The notes under the pieces are model-generated. The model saw only the letters and a program-made list of their open reading frames with translations, was not told the origin of the DNA and did not search any database. Shown here one piece after another: positions 14,281 through 23,178 of a stretch of DNA of 64,000 bases. Origin of the DNA: Bradyrhizobium liaoningense (lineage in GTDB: Bacteria > Pseudomonadota > Alphaproteobacteria > Rhizobiales > Xanthobacteraceae). A program made the position numbers and the translations under genes. Where the stretch lies: positions 124,001-188,000 of the forward strand of contig NZ_JAFCJS010000004.1 in NCBI RefSeq assembly GCF_018130825.1, written 5' to 3'. Every line of letters starts with the position of its first letter. Within the stretch, counting starts at the first letter, position 1.

Positions 14281-17200
14281 ATGAGTAGTTCGGATTTCCA
14301 GTTGCGAGGCGTGGGCGATCCGCGGCTGGCCGTGCATGCGACCTCGCAGCTCCCCACCTGGCTCTTCGCGGTCGACGGCACCCGCGTGCTGTGGGCCAAT
14401 CCGGTCGGCGCAAGACTGTTCGGCGCGGCCCATGCCGCGGCGCTCGCAGAGAAGATCTTCGGCCCCGCCGACAGCCATCGCCGCCAGGTGGCCCGGCTCG
14501 CCCGCCAGCTGCCGGCAAACGGCGCCGTGCGGCTGGAGCGGCTGCGCGGCTTCGGCGCCCGGCTCGGCACCCTCATGACCTGCGCCTGCGCGCGGCTCGA
14601 TTTTGCCGACGGCAAGAACGGCGTGCTCGTCACCGCGCTGGACCCGACCGGGCAAGCCATGCCGCTGGTCGAGCGGCTGCATCGCCTGGTCGAGGCCGCG
14701 AAGGTACCGATGGCGGCGTTCGCGCCGGACGGCCTTTTCGTCGGCGCCAGCGAGGCCGCCCGTTCCCTGCTCGGCTTCCGTGACCTCGGCGAGGCCGGCC
14801 TCGAACAGGCCCGCAGCGATGCGCTGGCCAAAGGCCGCGTCGAGACGCCGATCGGCATCGGCCAGATGGTGCTGCAACGGGTCGGCCTAGGGGCCGATGT
14901 CGGCCTGGTCGCGCTGATCGAGCCGGCCGCTGCGCAGACGGCGGCTGCGAGCGCGGATGCTGCGCCTGAAGCGGTGCAGGAGATTGTGCGCGAAGAAGCC
15001 GCGGTGCCGGATGATGTGCAGCCTGCACGGTCGGCCGAGGCTACCTCCGGCATCCCGCTGTTCGATGCCTTTGCCGAGCCGGCCGAGACGCCTGCCGCAA
15101 GCAAGCAGGCCGCGGAGATCGTGTCGATCCGGGACGCCGTCGCACCTGAGGAGCCTGCCGCGGAAACGACCATCGACCTCGCGCCAAAGACTCCGGTTGA
15201 AAACCCGCACGCAGCCATTGTGTCGCCGCAGGCCGTGCCCACCACTGGTGGCATGGTCGAGCCGCCGCCCGGTCCCGCAGAGCCGCCCGCACCGCGCCAG
15301 CATCCGCTGCGCTTCCTCTGGCAGATGGATGCGGACGGCCGCTTCGTGCTTGCGTCCAGCGACTTCATCCGCCTGATGGGCGCGCACACGGCGGCCGGCT
15401 TCGGCCGTCCCTGGCGCGAGATCGCCGACCAGTTTTCGCTCGATCCGGAGGGACGCGTCGCGCAGGCGCTCGAAAGCCACGACACCTGGGCCGGCATCAC
15501 CGTGAACTGGCCGGCCGACGGCGGCGAGCATCTGCCGGTCGAGCTCGCCGGCCTGCCGGTCTACGACCGCGAGCGCAACTTTGCGGGCTTTCGGGGCTTT
15601 GGCGTCTGCCGCGATCTCGACGGTCTCAACCGGCTCGATGCGCTGCGCCGCTTCGAGCTGTTCGTCGAACCGCACGCGGCGCAAGGCCCGTCTGCCGACA
15701 GCGTCGAGCCCGAACCGGTGGCGGAGGCACCGCCTCCGCCGATCGAGCCGCCTGCACCTGAGCCTGAGCCAACACCTGAACCTGAACTGCCCGAAACCGT
15801 CAACGAAGCGAATTCACACCCAACCGATTTGGAAACGCCCGTGGAAACGCCTCCCAACGTCGTGCCGTTCCGCAGCCCCGGCGATACCCGATCGCCGACG
15901 CTGACGCCGGTCGAGAACAGCGCGTTCAACGAGCTCGCGCGGCAATTGTCCGAGCGGCTCGAACGCGAGCGCGAGAGCATCGCAGCAGACAGCACCGAGC
16001 CGCCGGCCGCCGAGGTCGCGCCCGAGCCGCTGCTGTCGGAGCCTGAGCCCGAACCTCTGCCGCCGCCCGCGCCGGCCGAATGGCTGACCGAGGCCGCACC
16101 GCCGGCGCGCGGCACCAGCCTGCGCGATCGCACGCTGCTCGACCTGTTGCCGACGGGCATTTTGATCTATCGCCTCGACCGCCTGCTCTACGCCAACCCG
16201 GCGTTCCTCGCGCGCATGGGCTATGCCAGCGTCAGCGCGCTGGAGCATGCCGGCGGGCTCGACGCGCTCTATGTCGAGCCGGGCGTGTCGTCCGCCAGCA
16301 GCACGTCGCAAGGCGGCACGCCGGTGACGATCAGCGCGACGCTTGCCAATGGCGAAGCGCCGCTGCCGACGACTGACGCGCATCTGCACACCATCGACTG
16401 GGACGGCGACAGCGCGCATGCGCTGATCTGCGCGCTGCCCAATCCTGTACTTGTTACGGCCGCGCCCGCGATTGCCGCACCACCTGACGTCGCCGAGCCC
16501 GTCGTCCCCGAGTCCTTTCCCTACGCGCCTGATCTGGAGCCCGCGGCCGGCGATGCCGACGCGGAAGATCTCGCCGCTATCCTCGATACCACGGCCGAGG
16601 GCATCGTCATGTTCGATGCCGAAGGCAACATCCACGCCTGCAACCGCAGCGCCGAGGCGCTGTTCGGCTATGACGGCGCGGCGCTGCTCGAGCGGAACCT
16701 GGTGACGCTGTTCGCGCCCGAGAGCCAGCAGGTCGTCGCCGACTATCTCGACAGCGTGAAGAGCCAGGACATCGCGAGCCTGCTCGACCACGGCCGCGAG
16801 GTGCTGGGACGCGAGAAGAAGGGCGGCGTGCTTCCGCTCGCGATGATCATGGGCCGCACGCGGCCCGATGGCCCGAACTTCTTCGCCGTGTTCCGCGATC
16901 TCTCCCAGAGCAAGAAGGGCGAGAGCGAGCTGACGCAGGCCCGCCGCCTCGTCGACGGTGCGGCGAATGCCAAGGCCGACATGCTGGCGCGCATCAGCCA
17001 CGAGGTCCGCACCCCGCTCAACGCCATCATCGGCTTTGCCGAGGTGATGATCTCGGAGCGCTTCGGCACGCTCGGCAACGAGCGCTACGGCGAATACATG
17101 AAGGACATCCGCGCCTCCGGCGAGCGCGTCATCGCCATCATCGACGATCTGCTGGAGCTGTCGCGGATCGAGACCGGCAAGCTCGACCTCACCTTCGCCA

Positions 17201-17661
17201 ACCTCAACCTCAACGATCTGGTCGAGGCCTGCGTCGTGGTGATGCAGCCGCAGGCCAACCGCGAGCGCATCATCATCCGCACTTCGCTCGCCCACGCGCT
17301 GCCGCAGGTGAGTGTGGACGCGCGCGCGATGCGGCAGATCACCATGAATTTGATCTCGAACTCGATCCGGCTGGCGAGCGCCGGCGGCCAGGTCATCGTC
17401 TCCACGGCGATGACCGACCGCGGCGAGATCGCGCTGCGCATCCGCGACACCGGCCATGGCCTCTCGGAGCGCGAGGTCGCCGCCGCGATGGAGCCGTTCC
17501 GCACCCCGCCGCCCGGGGATGCCGCGGACAATTCCGCGCTCAATTTGTCGCTGACGAAAGCGCTGGTCGAAGCTAACCGCGCCCAGTTCAACATCAAGAG
17601 TTCAGGCAATTCCGGCACGCTGATCGAAGTGGTGTTCGCGCCGGCGCTGGCGCGGGCGTAG
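14281..17661 (+). CDS. Large PAS-domain sensor histidine kinase, PdhS-like
   Basis: 1126 residues. The kinase core is C-terminal: H box ISHEVRTPLNAI with His907, followed by IGFAEVMISERFG and YMKDIRASGERV, a pattern typical of PleC/DivJ/PdhS kinases that act on DivK; N box NLISNSIR; G box IRDTGHGLS. At least three PAS-like regions are seen (about residues 20-110, 345-450, and 765-880 with EGIVMFDAEGNIHACN). They are joined by long Pro/Glu-rich linkers (about 225-330 and 475-600). No transmembrane helix, so cytoplasmic. A cell-cycle or polarity role is inferred from the DHp signature. The chosen ATG (14281) begins MSSSDFQLRGV; upstream sequence in frame is not conserved in character. Confidence 0.85.
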   Translation: MSSSDFQLRGVGDPRLAVHATSQLPTWLFAVDGTRVLWANPVGARLFGAAHAAALAEKIFGPADSHRRQVARLARQLPANGAVRLERLRGFGARLGTLMTCACARLDFADGKNGVLVTALDPTGQAMPLVERLHRLVEAAKVPMAAFAPDGLFVGASEAARSLLGFRDLGEAGLEQARSDALAKGRVETPIGIGQMVLQRVGLGADVGLVALIEPAAAQTAAASADAAPEAVQEIVREEAAVPDDVQPARSAEATSGIPLFDAFAEPAETPAASKQAAEIVSIRDAVAPEEPAAETTIDLAPKTPVENPHAAIVSPQAVPTTGGMVEPPPGPAEPPAPRQHPLRFLWQMDADGRFVLASSDFIRLMGAHTAAGFGRPWREIADQFSLDPEGRVAQALESHDTWAGITVNWPADGGEHLPVELAGLPVYDRERNFAGFRGFGVCRDLDGLNRLDALRRFELFVEPHAAQGPSADSVEPEPVAEAPPPPIEPPAPEPEPTPEPELPETVNEANSHPTDLETPVETPPNVVPFRSPGDTRSPTLTPVENSAFNELARQLSERLERERESIAADSTEPPAAEVAPEPLLSEPEPEPLPPPAPAEWLTEAAPPARGTSLRDRTLLDLLPTGILIYRLDRLLYANPAFLARMGYASVSALEHAGGLDALYVEPGVSSASSTSQGGTPVTISATLANGEAPLPTTDAHLHTIDWDGDSAHALICALPNPVLVTAAPAIAAPPDVAEPVVPESFPYAPDLEPAAGDADAEDLAAILDTTAEGIVMFDAEGNIHACNRSAEALFGYDGAALLERNLVTLFAPESQQVVADYLDSVKSQDIASLLDHGREVLGREKKGGVLPLAMIMGRTRPDGPNFFAVFRDLSQSKKGESELTQARRLVDGAANAKADMLARISHEVRTPLNAIIGFAEVMISERFGTLGNERYGEYMKDIRASGERVIAIIDDLLELSRIETGKLDLTFANLNLNDLVEACVVVMQPQANRERIIIRTSLAHALPQVSVDARAMRQITMNLISNSIRLASAGGQVIVSTAMTDRGEIALRIRDTGHGLSEREVAAAMEPFRTPPPGDAADNSALNLSLTKALVEANRAQFNIKSSGNSGTLIEVVFAPALARA

Positions 17662-17666
17662 CGACT

Positions 17667-17735
17667 GCGTAGCCCGGGTGAGCGAAGCGACACCCGGGAA
17701 GGTCCCGCATATCGCTTCGCTCATGCGGGCTACGC
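17667..17735. repeat. Palindromic repeat with GCGTAGCCCG ends
   Basis: Perfect 10-bp ends GCGTAGCCCG / CGGGCTACGC, with inner CCCGGGTGAGCGAAGCGACA and TCGCTTCGCTCATGCGGG. A common type of dispersed intergenic palindrome in rhizobia-like genomes. Confidence 0.75.
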
Positions 17736-17767
17736 AGATGCGCCGACGATTTGCAGACCGCCCAAAC

Positions 17768-17798
17768 AAAAAGGGCACGGCGCGCGCCGTGCCCTTTT
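17768..17798. terminator. Bidirectional terminator between kinase and thiolase
   Basis: Perfect palindrome: AAAAGGGCACGGCGC followed by GCGCCGTGCCCTTTT. It serves the minus-strand thiolase and the plus-strand kinase. Confidence 0.85.
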
Positions 17799-17817
17799 GC
17801 ATTCATCGTGCACGATC

Positions 17818-18990
17818 TCAGCTGTAGATCTCGAACAGGCCGGCGCCGCCCTGGCCGCCGCCGATGCACATCGTCACGACGCCCCACTTGGCCTTGCGCC
17901 GCGCGCCTTCCTGCAGCAGATGGCCGGTGAGACGGGCGCCGGTCATGCCGAAGGGATGGCCGATCGCGATCGAGCCGCCATTGACGTTGTACTTGGCGGG
18001 ATCGATCTCGAGCTGGTCGCGGCAGTACAGGCACTGGCTGGCGAAGGCCTCGTTGAGCTCCCAGAGATCGATGTCGTCGATCTTGAGGCCGGTGCGCTTC
18101 AAGAGCTTCGGGATCGCGAACACCGGGCCGATGCCCATCTCGTCGGGCTCGCAGCCCGCGGTCGCCCAGGCGACGAAGCGGCCGAGCGGCTTCAGCCCGC
18201 GCTTCTCGGCGTCCTTGGCTTCCATCAGCACCACGGCGGCGGCGCCGTCGGAGAGCTGGCTGGCATTGCCGGCGGTGACGAACTTGCCGGGGCCCTTCAC
18301 CGGCTCCAGCTTGGCAAGGCCCTCCATCGTGGTCTCGGGCCGGTTGCATTCGTCGCGGTCGACGACGTAGTCGACGATGCTCTCCGCCTTGGTCTGCTTG
18401 TCCACGACCTTCATCTTGGTCTTCATCGGGACGATCTCGTCCTTGAACTTGTTCGCCTGCTGGGCCGCGGCCATGCGGCGCTGCGATTCCAGCGAGAACT
18501 CGTCCTGGTATTCGCGGCTGAGCTTGTAGCGCTCGGCGACGATGTCGGCGGTGTCGATCATCGCCATGAAGATATCGGGCGCAACCTTGAGCAGCTCAGG
18601 ATCGACCCATTCCTTCGGCGAGCCGCCGCCGGGAATCGAGATGCTCTCGACGCCGCCGGCGACGATGCAGTCGGCGCCGTCCGAGCGGATCGAGTTGGCG
18701 GCCATCGCGATGGTCTGCAGGCCCGAGGAGCAGAAGCGGTTCACGGACACGCCGGCCGTGGTCTTCGGCAGGCCCGCGAGCAGCGCGGCCTGGCGACCGA
18801 TGTTCGGGGCGCCATGGGCGCAATTGCCGAGATAGCAGTCCTCGACATAGTCCTTGTCGACGCCGGCGCGATCGACCGCGTGATGGATGGCGTGCGCTGC
18901 GAGCGACATCGGCGGCGTGATGTTGAACCCGCCGCGGCCGGATTTCGCCAGGCCCGTGCGCGCATAGGAAACGATGACGGCTTCACGCAT
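17818..18990 (-). CDS. Acetyl-CoA acetyltransferase (thiolase) family
   Basis: 390 residues. All thiolase catalytic elements are present: nucleophile Cys87 in VNRFCSSGLQ, His345 in GHPFGMTGAR, and Cys375 in CIGGGQG. Thiolases degrade 3-ketoacyl-CoA or condense two acetyl-CoA. The sequence (long KVVDKQTKAESIVDYVVDRD insertion, FCSSGLQT) fits the broad acetyl-CoA C-acyltransferase group rather than PhaA, so a fatty-acid degradation role is more likely; this is not certain. No beta-oxidation partner is adjacent. The gene ends at a strong bidirectional terminator. Confidence 0.9.
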   Translation of the reverse strand: MREAVIVSYARTGLAKSGRGGFNITPPMSLAAHAIHHAVDRAGVDKDYVEDCYLGNCAHGAPNIGRQAALLAGLPKTTAGVSVNRFCSSGLQTIAMAANSIRSDGADCIVAGGVESISIPGGGSPKEWVDPELLKVAPDIFMAMIDTADIVAERYKLSREYQDEFSLESQRRMAAAQQANKFKDEIVPMKTKMKVVDKQTKAESIVDYVVDRDECNRPETTMEGLAKLEPVKGPGKFVTAGNASQLSDGAAAVVLMEAKDAEKRGLKPLGRFVAWATAGCEPDEMGIGPVFAIPKLLKRTGLKIDDIDLWELNEAFASQCLYCRDQLEIDPAKYNVNGGSIAIGHPFGMTGARLTGHLLQEGARRKAKWGVVTMCIGGGQGGAGLFEIYS

Positions 18991-19088
18991 TGTTTTCTCC
19001 CTTGTCGAACGATTTTGAACGGAGCGTAGTTACGAGGCGTCCTGGACGCCATTGGTACACAAAGATTGGAGGGTGCGGGGAAAATAAA

Positions 19089-19118
19089 AACGCCGCCTCC
19101 GGCGATGGAGACGGCGTT
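19089..19118 (-). terminator. Terminator downstream of serA
   Basis: AACGCCG..CTCC and GGAG.CGGCGTT arms; on the minus strand the stem is followed by TTTTTATTTT. It lies about 80 bp after the serA stop. Confidence 0.8.
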
Positions 19119-19151
19119 GTTCCGCGTGTCGGAATATATGGTATGATGCTC

Positions 19152-19189
19152 GTCATTCTGGGGCTCGCGAAGCGAGAACCCGGAATGAC
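19152..19189. repeat. Short GTCATTC palindrome
   Basis: GTCATTCtGGGG / CCCGGAATGAC arms around GCTCGCGAAGCGAG. Related units at 3222-3257 and 44488-44530. Confidence 0.6.
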
Positions 19190-19198
19190 AACGTCATC

Positions 19199-20788
19199 TC
19201 AGAACGTCAGCGCCTTGGCCTGCTTGACCTGCGGCAGGGCCTGCACCTTGGCGAGCACGTCCGCCGGCACCACGCCGTCGACCTCGACCAGCGCAATGGC
19301 ATCGCTGCCGGGCGCGACGCGGCCGAGATGGAAGGTGGCGATGTTGATCTTGGCATCGCCGAGCAGGCTCGCGAACTTGCCGATGAAGCCCGGCTTGTCC
19401 TCGTTGGTGATGTAGATCATCGACTTGCCGAACTCGGCGTCGACGCGGATGCCCTTGACGTCGACGAGGCGCGGCTTGCCGTCGTGATAGACGGTACCGG
19501 AGACCGAGCGCTCCTGGCGTTCGGTCGCGACGGTGACGGTGATCAGGCTCTCATAGTCGCTCTGGGCGGCGCGCACGATCTCGTCGACGACCATGCCGCG
19601 CTCCTTGGCGACGACCGGCGCGGAGACGACGTTGACCTCGCCCAGCATCGGCCGCAGCAGGCCGGACAGCACCGCGGAGGTGATCGCCTTGATCTTCATC
19701 TCGGCGACGTGGCCCTCATAGGTGATCTCGACCTTGAGGATGCCGCTCTCGGTGAGCTGGCCGGCGAACGAGCCGAGCTTCTCGGCGAGCGCGATGAACG
19801 GCTTCAGCTTCGGCGCTTCTTCCGCCGTGATCGAGGGGAAGTTGACCGCGTTCGAGATCGCGCCGGTCAAGAGGTAATCCGACATCTGCTCGGCGACCTG
19901 GAGCGCGACGTTCTCCTGCGCTTCCGTGGTGGAGGCGCCGAGATGCGGGGTGCAGATCACGTTGGGATGGCCGAACAGCACGTTGGAGGTCGCGGGCTCC
20001 TCGACGAAGACGTCGAAGGCGGCGCCGGCGATGTGCTTGGAATTGAGCGCCTCGACCACGGCCTGCTCGTCGACGAGACCGCCGCGGGCGCAGTTGATCA
20101 GGCGCACGCCCTTCTTCATCTTGGCGATCGCGGCCGCGTCGATGATGTTCCTGGTCTTCTCGGTCAGCGGCGTGTGCAGCGTGATGAAGTCGGCGCGCTT
20201 GAGCAGGTCATCGAGATCGACCTTCTCGACGCCGATGTCCTTGGCGCGCTCGGGCGACAGGAACGGATCGAACGCGACCACCTTCATGCGCAGGCCGAGC
20301 GCGCGGTCGGCGACGATCGAGCCGATATTGCCGCAGCCGACCACGCCGAGCACCTTGCCGGTGATCTCGACGCCCATGAAGCGGTTCTTCTCCCACTTGC
20401 CGGCCTGGGTCGAGGCATCGGCCTGCGGGATCTCGCGGGCGAGCGCCAGCATGAGCGTAATCGCATGCTCGGCGGTCGTGATCGAATTGCCGAACGGCGT
20501 GTTCATCACGATGATGCCCTTGGCGGTGGCGGCCGGGATCTCGACATTGTCGACGCCGATGCCCGCGCGGCCGATCACCTTCAGCTTGGCCGCCTTCTCC
20601 AGGATCTTGGCGGTCGCCTTGGTCGCTGAGCGGATCGCAAGGCCGTCATAATTGCCGATGATCTCGGCGAGCTTGTCCTTGTCCTTGCCGAGGTTGGGCT
20701 GGAAGTCGACCTCGACACCGCGGTCCTTGAAGATCTGTACGGCGGCGGGAGACAGTGCGTCGGAAATGAGAACTTTGGGTTTGGTCAT
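19199..20788 (-). CDS. serA: D-3-phosphoglycerate dehydrogenase
   Basis: 529 residues, the long type-1 form. Rossmann nucleotide motif VGCGNIGSIVADRA; catalytic Arg in NCARGGLVDE, Glu in the following segment and His in TPHLGASTTEA; intervening ASB domain; C-terminal ACT domain (IYITNEDKPGFIGKFASLL) for serine feedback. It oxidises 3-phosphoglycerate in the first step of serine synthesis. Start MTKPKVLISD at 20788; an upstream in-frame extension begins at 20815. It is downstream of serC, separated by 154 bp that hold a small palindrome, so the two can still form one operon. Confidence 0.96.
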   Translation of the reverse strand: MTKPKVLISDALSPAAVQIFKDRGVEVDFQPNLGKDKDKLAEIIGNYDGLAIRSATKATAKILEKAAKLKVIGRAGIGVDNVEIPAATAKGIIVMNTPFGNSITTAEHAITLMLALAREIPQADASTQAGKWEKNRFMGVEITGKVLGVVGCGNIGSIVADRALGLRMKVVAFDPFLSPERAKDIGVEKVDLDDLLKRADFITLHTPLTEKTRNIIDAAAIAKMKKGVRLINCARGGLVDEQAVVEALNSKHIAGAAFDVFVEEPATSNVLFGHPNVICTPHLGASTTEAQENVALQVAEQMSDYLLTGAISNAVNFPSITAEEAPKLKPFIALAEKLGSFAGQLTESGILKVEITYEGHVAEMKIKAITSAVLSGLLRPMLGEVNVVSAPVVAKERGMVVDEIVRAAQSDYESLITVTVATERQERSVSGTVYHDGKPRLVDVKGIRVDAEFGKSMIYITNEDKPGFIGKFASLLGDAKINIATFHLGRVAPGSDAIALVEVDGVVPADVLAKVQALPQVKQAKALTF

Positions 20789-20897
20789 GGGATTGATCCG
20801 TGGTGCGTGCTGCATTTACGGAATGTCATCCGCGGGCTTAAGCGCGAAGCGCGTCTTAGCGCCAGAGCCCCGCGGACCCATCTCTCTTGATCGATGG

Positions 20898-20920
20898 ATG
20901 GCCGGGTCAAGCCCGGCCAT
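20898..20920. repeat. Short palindrome between serC and serA
   Basis: ATGGCCGGG - tcaag - CCCGGCCAT, perfect 9-bp arms, followed by GACGAGAATGAG. A dispersed REP-like unit; it may modulate the serC/serA transcript ratio. Confidence 0.6.
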
Positions 20921-20942
20921 GACGAGAATGAGTTGGAGCGAA

Positions 20943-22115
20943 CTACGCGGCCTTCGCCAGCGTGGCCTTGGTCTCGGCGAAGGCCCAGTCGATCCACTGC
21001 GTCAGCAGCTCGACGTCCTTCGCTTCCACCGTGGCGCCGCACCAGATGCGCAGGCCCGCCGGCGCGTCGCGATAGTACGCGAAGTCGTAGCCGGCGCCTT
21101 CCTTCTCGACCAGCGCGACCAGCTTCTTGCTGAACTCCGCCTGCGCGTCGTCCGAGAGCGAGGTGATCGCGGGATCGGTGAACTTCAGGCACACCGAGGT
21201 GTTGGAGCGGATCGAGGCGTCCTTGGCCAGGAAGTCGATCCAGGGCGTCTTCGCCTTCCAGTCGGCAAGCACCTTGGTGTTGGCGTCGGCGCGCGCGATC
21301 AGCGCCTTGAGGCCGCCGATCGACTTGGCCCAGTTCAGCGCATCGAGATAGTCCTCGACGCAGAGCATCGACGGCGTGTTGATGGTCTCGCCGACGAAGA
21401 TGCCTTCGTTGAGCTTGCCGCCCTTGGTCATGCGGAAGATCTTCGGCAGCGGCCAGGCCGGCTTGTAGGTCTCAAGCCGCTCCACCGCGCGGGGCGACAG
21501 GATCAGCATGCCGTGCGCGGCTTCGCCGCCGAGCGCCTTCTGCCAGGAGAAGGTGACGACGTCGAGCTTGGCCCAGTCGAGCGGCTGCGCAAACGCGGCG
21601 GAGGTCGCGTCGCAGATGGTCAGGCCTTCGCGGGTCGCGCTGATCCAGTCGGCGTTCGGCACGCGCACGCCCGAGGTGGTGCCGTTCCAGGTGAAGACGA
21701 CGTCGCTCTTGGGATCGACCTTGGAGAGGTCGGGAATCTCACCGTAAGCCGCGTTGAGCTTGGTGACGTCCTTGAGCTTCAATTCCTTGACGATGTCGCT
21801 GACCCAGCCCTCGCCGAAGGATTCCCAGGCAAGCGTGGTGACGGGCCGTGCACCGAGCAGCGACCACAGCGCCATCTCGACCGCGCCGGTATCGGAGGCC
21901 GGCACGATGCCGATGCGATAATCGGCCGGGACTTCAAGCACTTCGCGCGTCAGATCGATCGCGAGCTTGAGCTTGGTCTTGCCGACCTTCGCACGATGCG
22001 AGCGGCCGAGCGCTGCGTCCTTGAGATTTTGGGCGTTCCAGCCGGGGCGCTTGGCGCAGGGGCCGGAGGAAAAATGCGGCACGGTCGGCCGCGAAGCGGG
22101 CTTCGCTACAGTCAT
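20943..22115 (-). CDS. serC: Phosphoserine aminotransferase
   Basis: 390 residues, class V aminotransferase of the alphaproteobacterial/Methanosarcina type. It starts with RPTVPHFSSGPCAKRPGW, the substrate-binding N-terminus, and has the PLP lysine in FSWQKALGGEAAHG. It converts 3-phosphohydroxypyruvate to phosphoserine. First gene of the serC-serA pair. The 5' region carries a hairpin overlapping the expected serC leader motif (22116-22163), with the GGAAGGG ribosome-binding site in or near the second stem. Confidence 0.96.
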   Translation of the reverse strand: MTVAKPASRPTVPHFSSGPCAKRPGWNAQNLKDAALGRSHRAKVGKTKLKLAIDLTREVLEVPADYRIGIVPASDTGAVEMALWSLLGARPVTTLAWESFGEGWVSDIVKELKLKDVTKLNAAYGEIPDLSKVDPKSDVVFTWNGTTSGVRVPNADWISATREGLTICDATSAAFAQPLDWAKLDVVTFSWQKALGGEAAHGMLILSPRAVERLETYKPAWPLPKIFRMTKGGKLNEGIFVGETINTPSMLCVEDYLDALNWAKSIGGLKALIARADANTKVLADWKAKTPWIDFLAKDASIRSNTSVCLKFTDPAITSLSDDAQAEFSKKLVALVEKEGAGYDFAYYRDAPAGLRIWCGATVEAKDVELLTQWIDWAFAETKATLAKAA

Positions 22116-22163
22116 GATCTACCCTTCCAGATAGTAAGCCTCCCGTTGGGGGGAGGTGTCCCG
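22116..22163 (-). promoter_or_regulatory. Candidate serC leader RNA element
   Basis: On the minus strand, ACACCTCCCC, a short loop and GGGAGGCTTACTATC form a hairpin with CCTCCC/GGGAGG arms. It is followed by a second weak stem (CTATC/GGGTAG) with GGAAGGG in its loop just before the serC ATG. A conserved serC 5'-UTR motif is known from alphaproteobacteria; position and shape agree, but I cannot run a covariance search. Confidence 0.55.
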
Positions 22164-22194
22164 CCGCGGCTGATACGGGAATCGGGAAGAGACG

Positions 22195-22401
22195 TCAAGG
22201 AAGTTCAGGCGTCTCACGCTGGAGTGAAGGCGCTTCGGGTGCAATATCGGGGGATTCCACCTGGGCGAGCGCGTTCAGCAAGTCCGTGGCGTCGCTGATC
22301 AATTGCGCCGCGCGGCGGCGGCTGCTCACTTTCAAAATGCATTTGTCGTTGGCCTGCACAACGTAGTCGTTGCCGACCTTGATCATGGAATAGCTTGTCA
22401 T
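22195..22401 (-). CDS. Small conserved-looking protein of unknown function
   Basis: 68 residues starting MTSYSMIKVGNDYVVQANDK. The N-terminal half looks like a short beta-sheet (YVVQANDKCILKVSSRR) and the next 20 residues a helix (AAQLISDATDLLNALAQV); the tail is Pro/Glu-rich. GGGG lies upstream of the ATG at a long spacing. No recognised domain. It is separate from serC by 79 bp. Confidence 0.55.
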   Translation of the reverse strand: MTSYSMIKVGNDYVVQANDKCILKVSSRRRAAQLISDATDLLNALAQVESPDIAPEAPSLQRETPELP

Positions 22402-22550
22402 CGAAATCCCCGAACCGACCGAGCCCGGTGTCTGACGCTGCCTAGCACCGTTCGTTCCCGCGTCCACGTGAACGACGGACGGGTAGTTTATCAGCTCTTA
22501 AGATGAACGAACGCGCGCTCCGATTTCGCTGATCGCGCAAGGCTTGCGGC

Positions 22551-22648
22551 CAGAGCCCCATTCCGACACAACCGGAACGGGACTCTGGATTTTTGTATTG
22601 ACGCGTTTTCTTTTCGCGAACCGGCATCCACTTCGCTCGAAAACGCTC
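22551..22648. repeat. Dispersed Rhizobiales-type intergenic repeat
   Basis: CAGAGCCCCATTCCGAC and GGAACGGGACTCTGGATTTTT make one hairpin, then GCGTTTTCTTTTCGCGAACC and CACTTCGCTCGAAAACGCT make another. The order GAGC-CATTCCG-GGAACGG-CTCT-GCGTTTTC-GAACCGG-CCACTTCGC is a familiar repeat in rhizobial genomes. Confidence 0.7.
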
Positions 22649-22656
22649 CTGTTGCC

Positions 22657-23121
22657 TCAAAAGCGGACAGTCATGCCGACATGACTCGCTGTGAATCCCA
22701 GCCGCTTGTAGAAGCGTTGTGCATCGACGCGCGTCTGATGCGTCAGCAGTTCGACCAGATTGCAGCCGCGCGCCTTTGCTTCCGTCCCGGCCCATTGCAC
22801 CAATCGCTCGCCGATGCCGCGGCTGCGACAATCAGTGGCAACGCGCACGTCCTCCAGCAGACCGCGGATGCCGCCTTGCGAGCTGATGCCTGAGAGAACA
22901 GCGAGTTGCAGGCAGCCGACCACCCTGCCCTCGCTCTCGGCAACCACGAGCGTCAGATTTGGATCGCGCTCGACCCGCTCGAACGCCGCGTAGTAGGACG
23001 CAGGCAGCGGATCCTCCACACGCTCGCGAGCGCGTCCGAGATGATCGTCGGCGAGCATCGCCACGATCGCCGGAACGTCCTCGCGGCGCGCGGGACGGAT
23101 CGAGACGGACTTATCGTTCAT
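22657..23121 (-). CDS. GNAT-family N-acetyltransferase
   Basis: 154 residues with the GNAT core: beta4 VVGCLQLAVL, motif A LEDVRVATDCRSRGIGERL with the acetyl-CoA pyrophosphate loop RSRGIG, and motif B CNLVELLTHQ...AQRFYKRLGF. The FYKRLGFTASHVGM ending is typical of small-molecule or amino-acid acetyltransferases. Substrate unknown. Followed by a GST gene in the same direction after 57 bp upstream, so the two may be co-transcribed. Confidence 0.88.
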   Translation of the reverse strand: MNDKSVSIRPARREDVPAIVAMLADDHLGRARERVEDPLPASYYAAFERVERDPNLTLVVAESEGRVVGCLQLAVLSGISSQGGIRGLLEDVRVATDCRSRGIGERLVQWAGTEAKARGCNLVELLTHQTRVDAQRFYKRLGFTASHVGMTVRF

Positions 23122-23178
23122 ACGGGAAACTCCAAAAACTCGGCGCCAAGGCTGAGCGTAAAGGCTCAGCGTAAAGAC

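Noticed and set aside
15814..17457. 547-residue open frame antisense to the histidine kinase
   Set aside because: Repetitive Arg/Asp/His composition typical of shadows; the sense strand has H, N and G boxes.
20652..22298. 548-residue open frame antisense to serC
   Set aside because: Shadow frame; serC has conserved N-terminus, PLP lysine and a proper leader.
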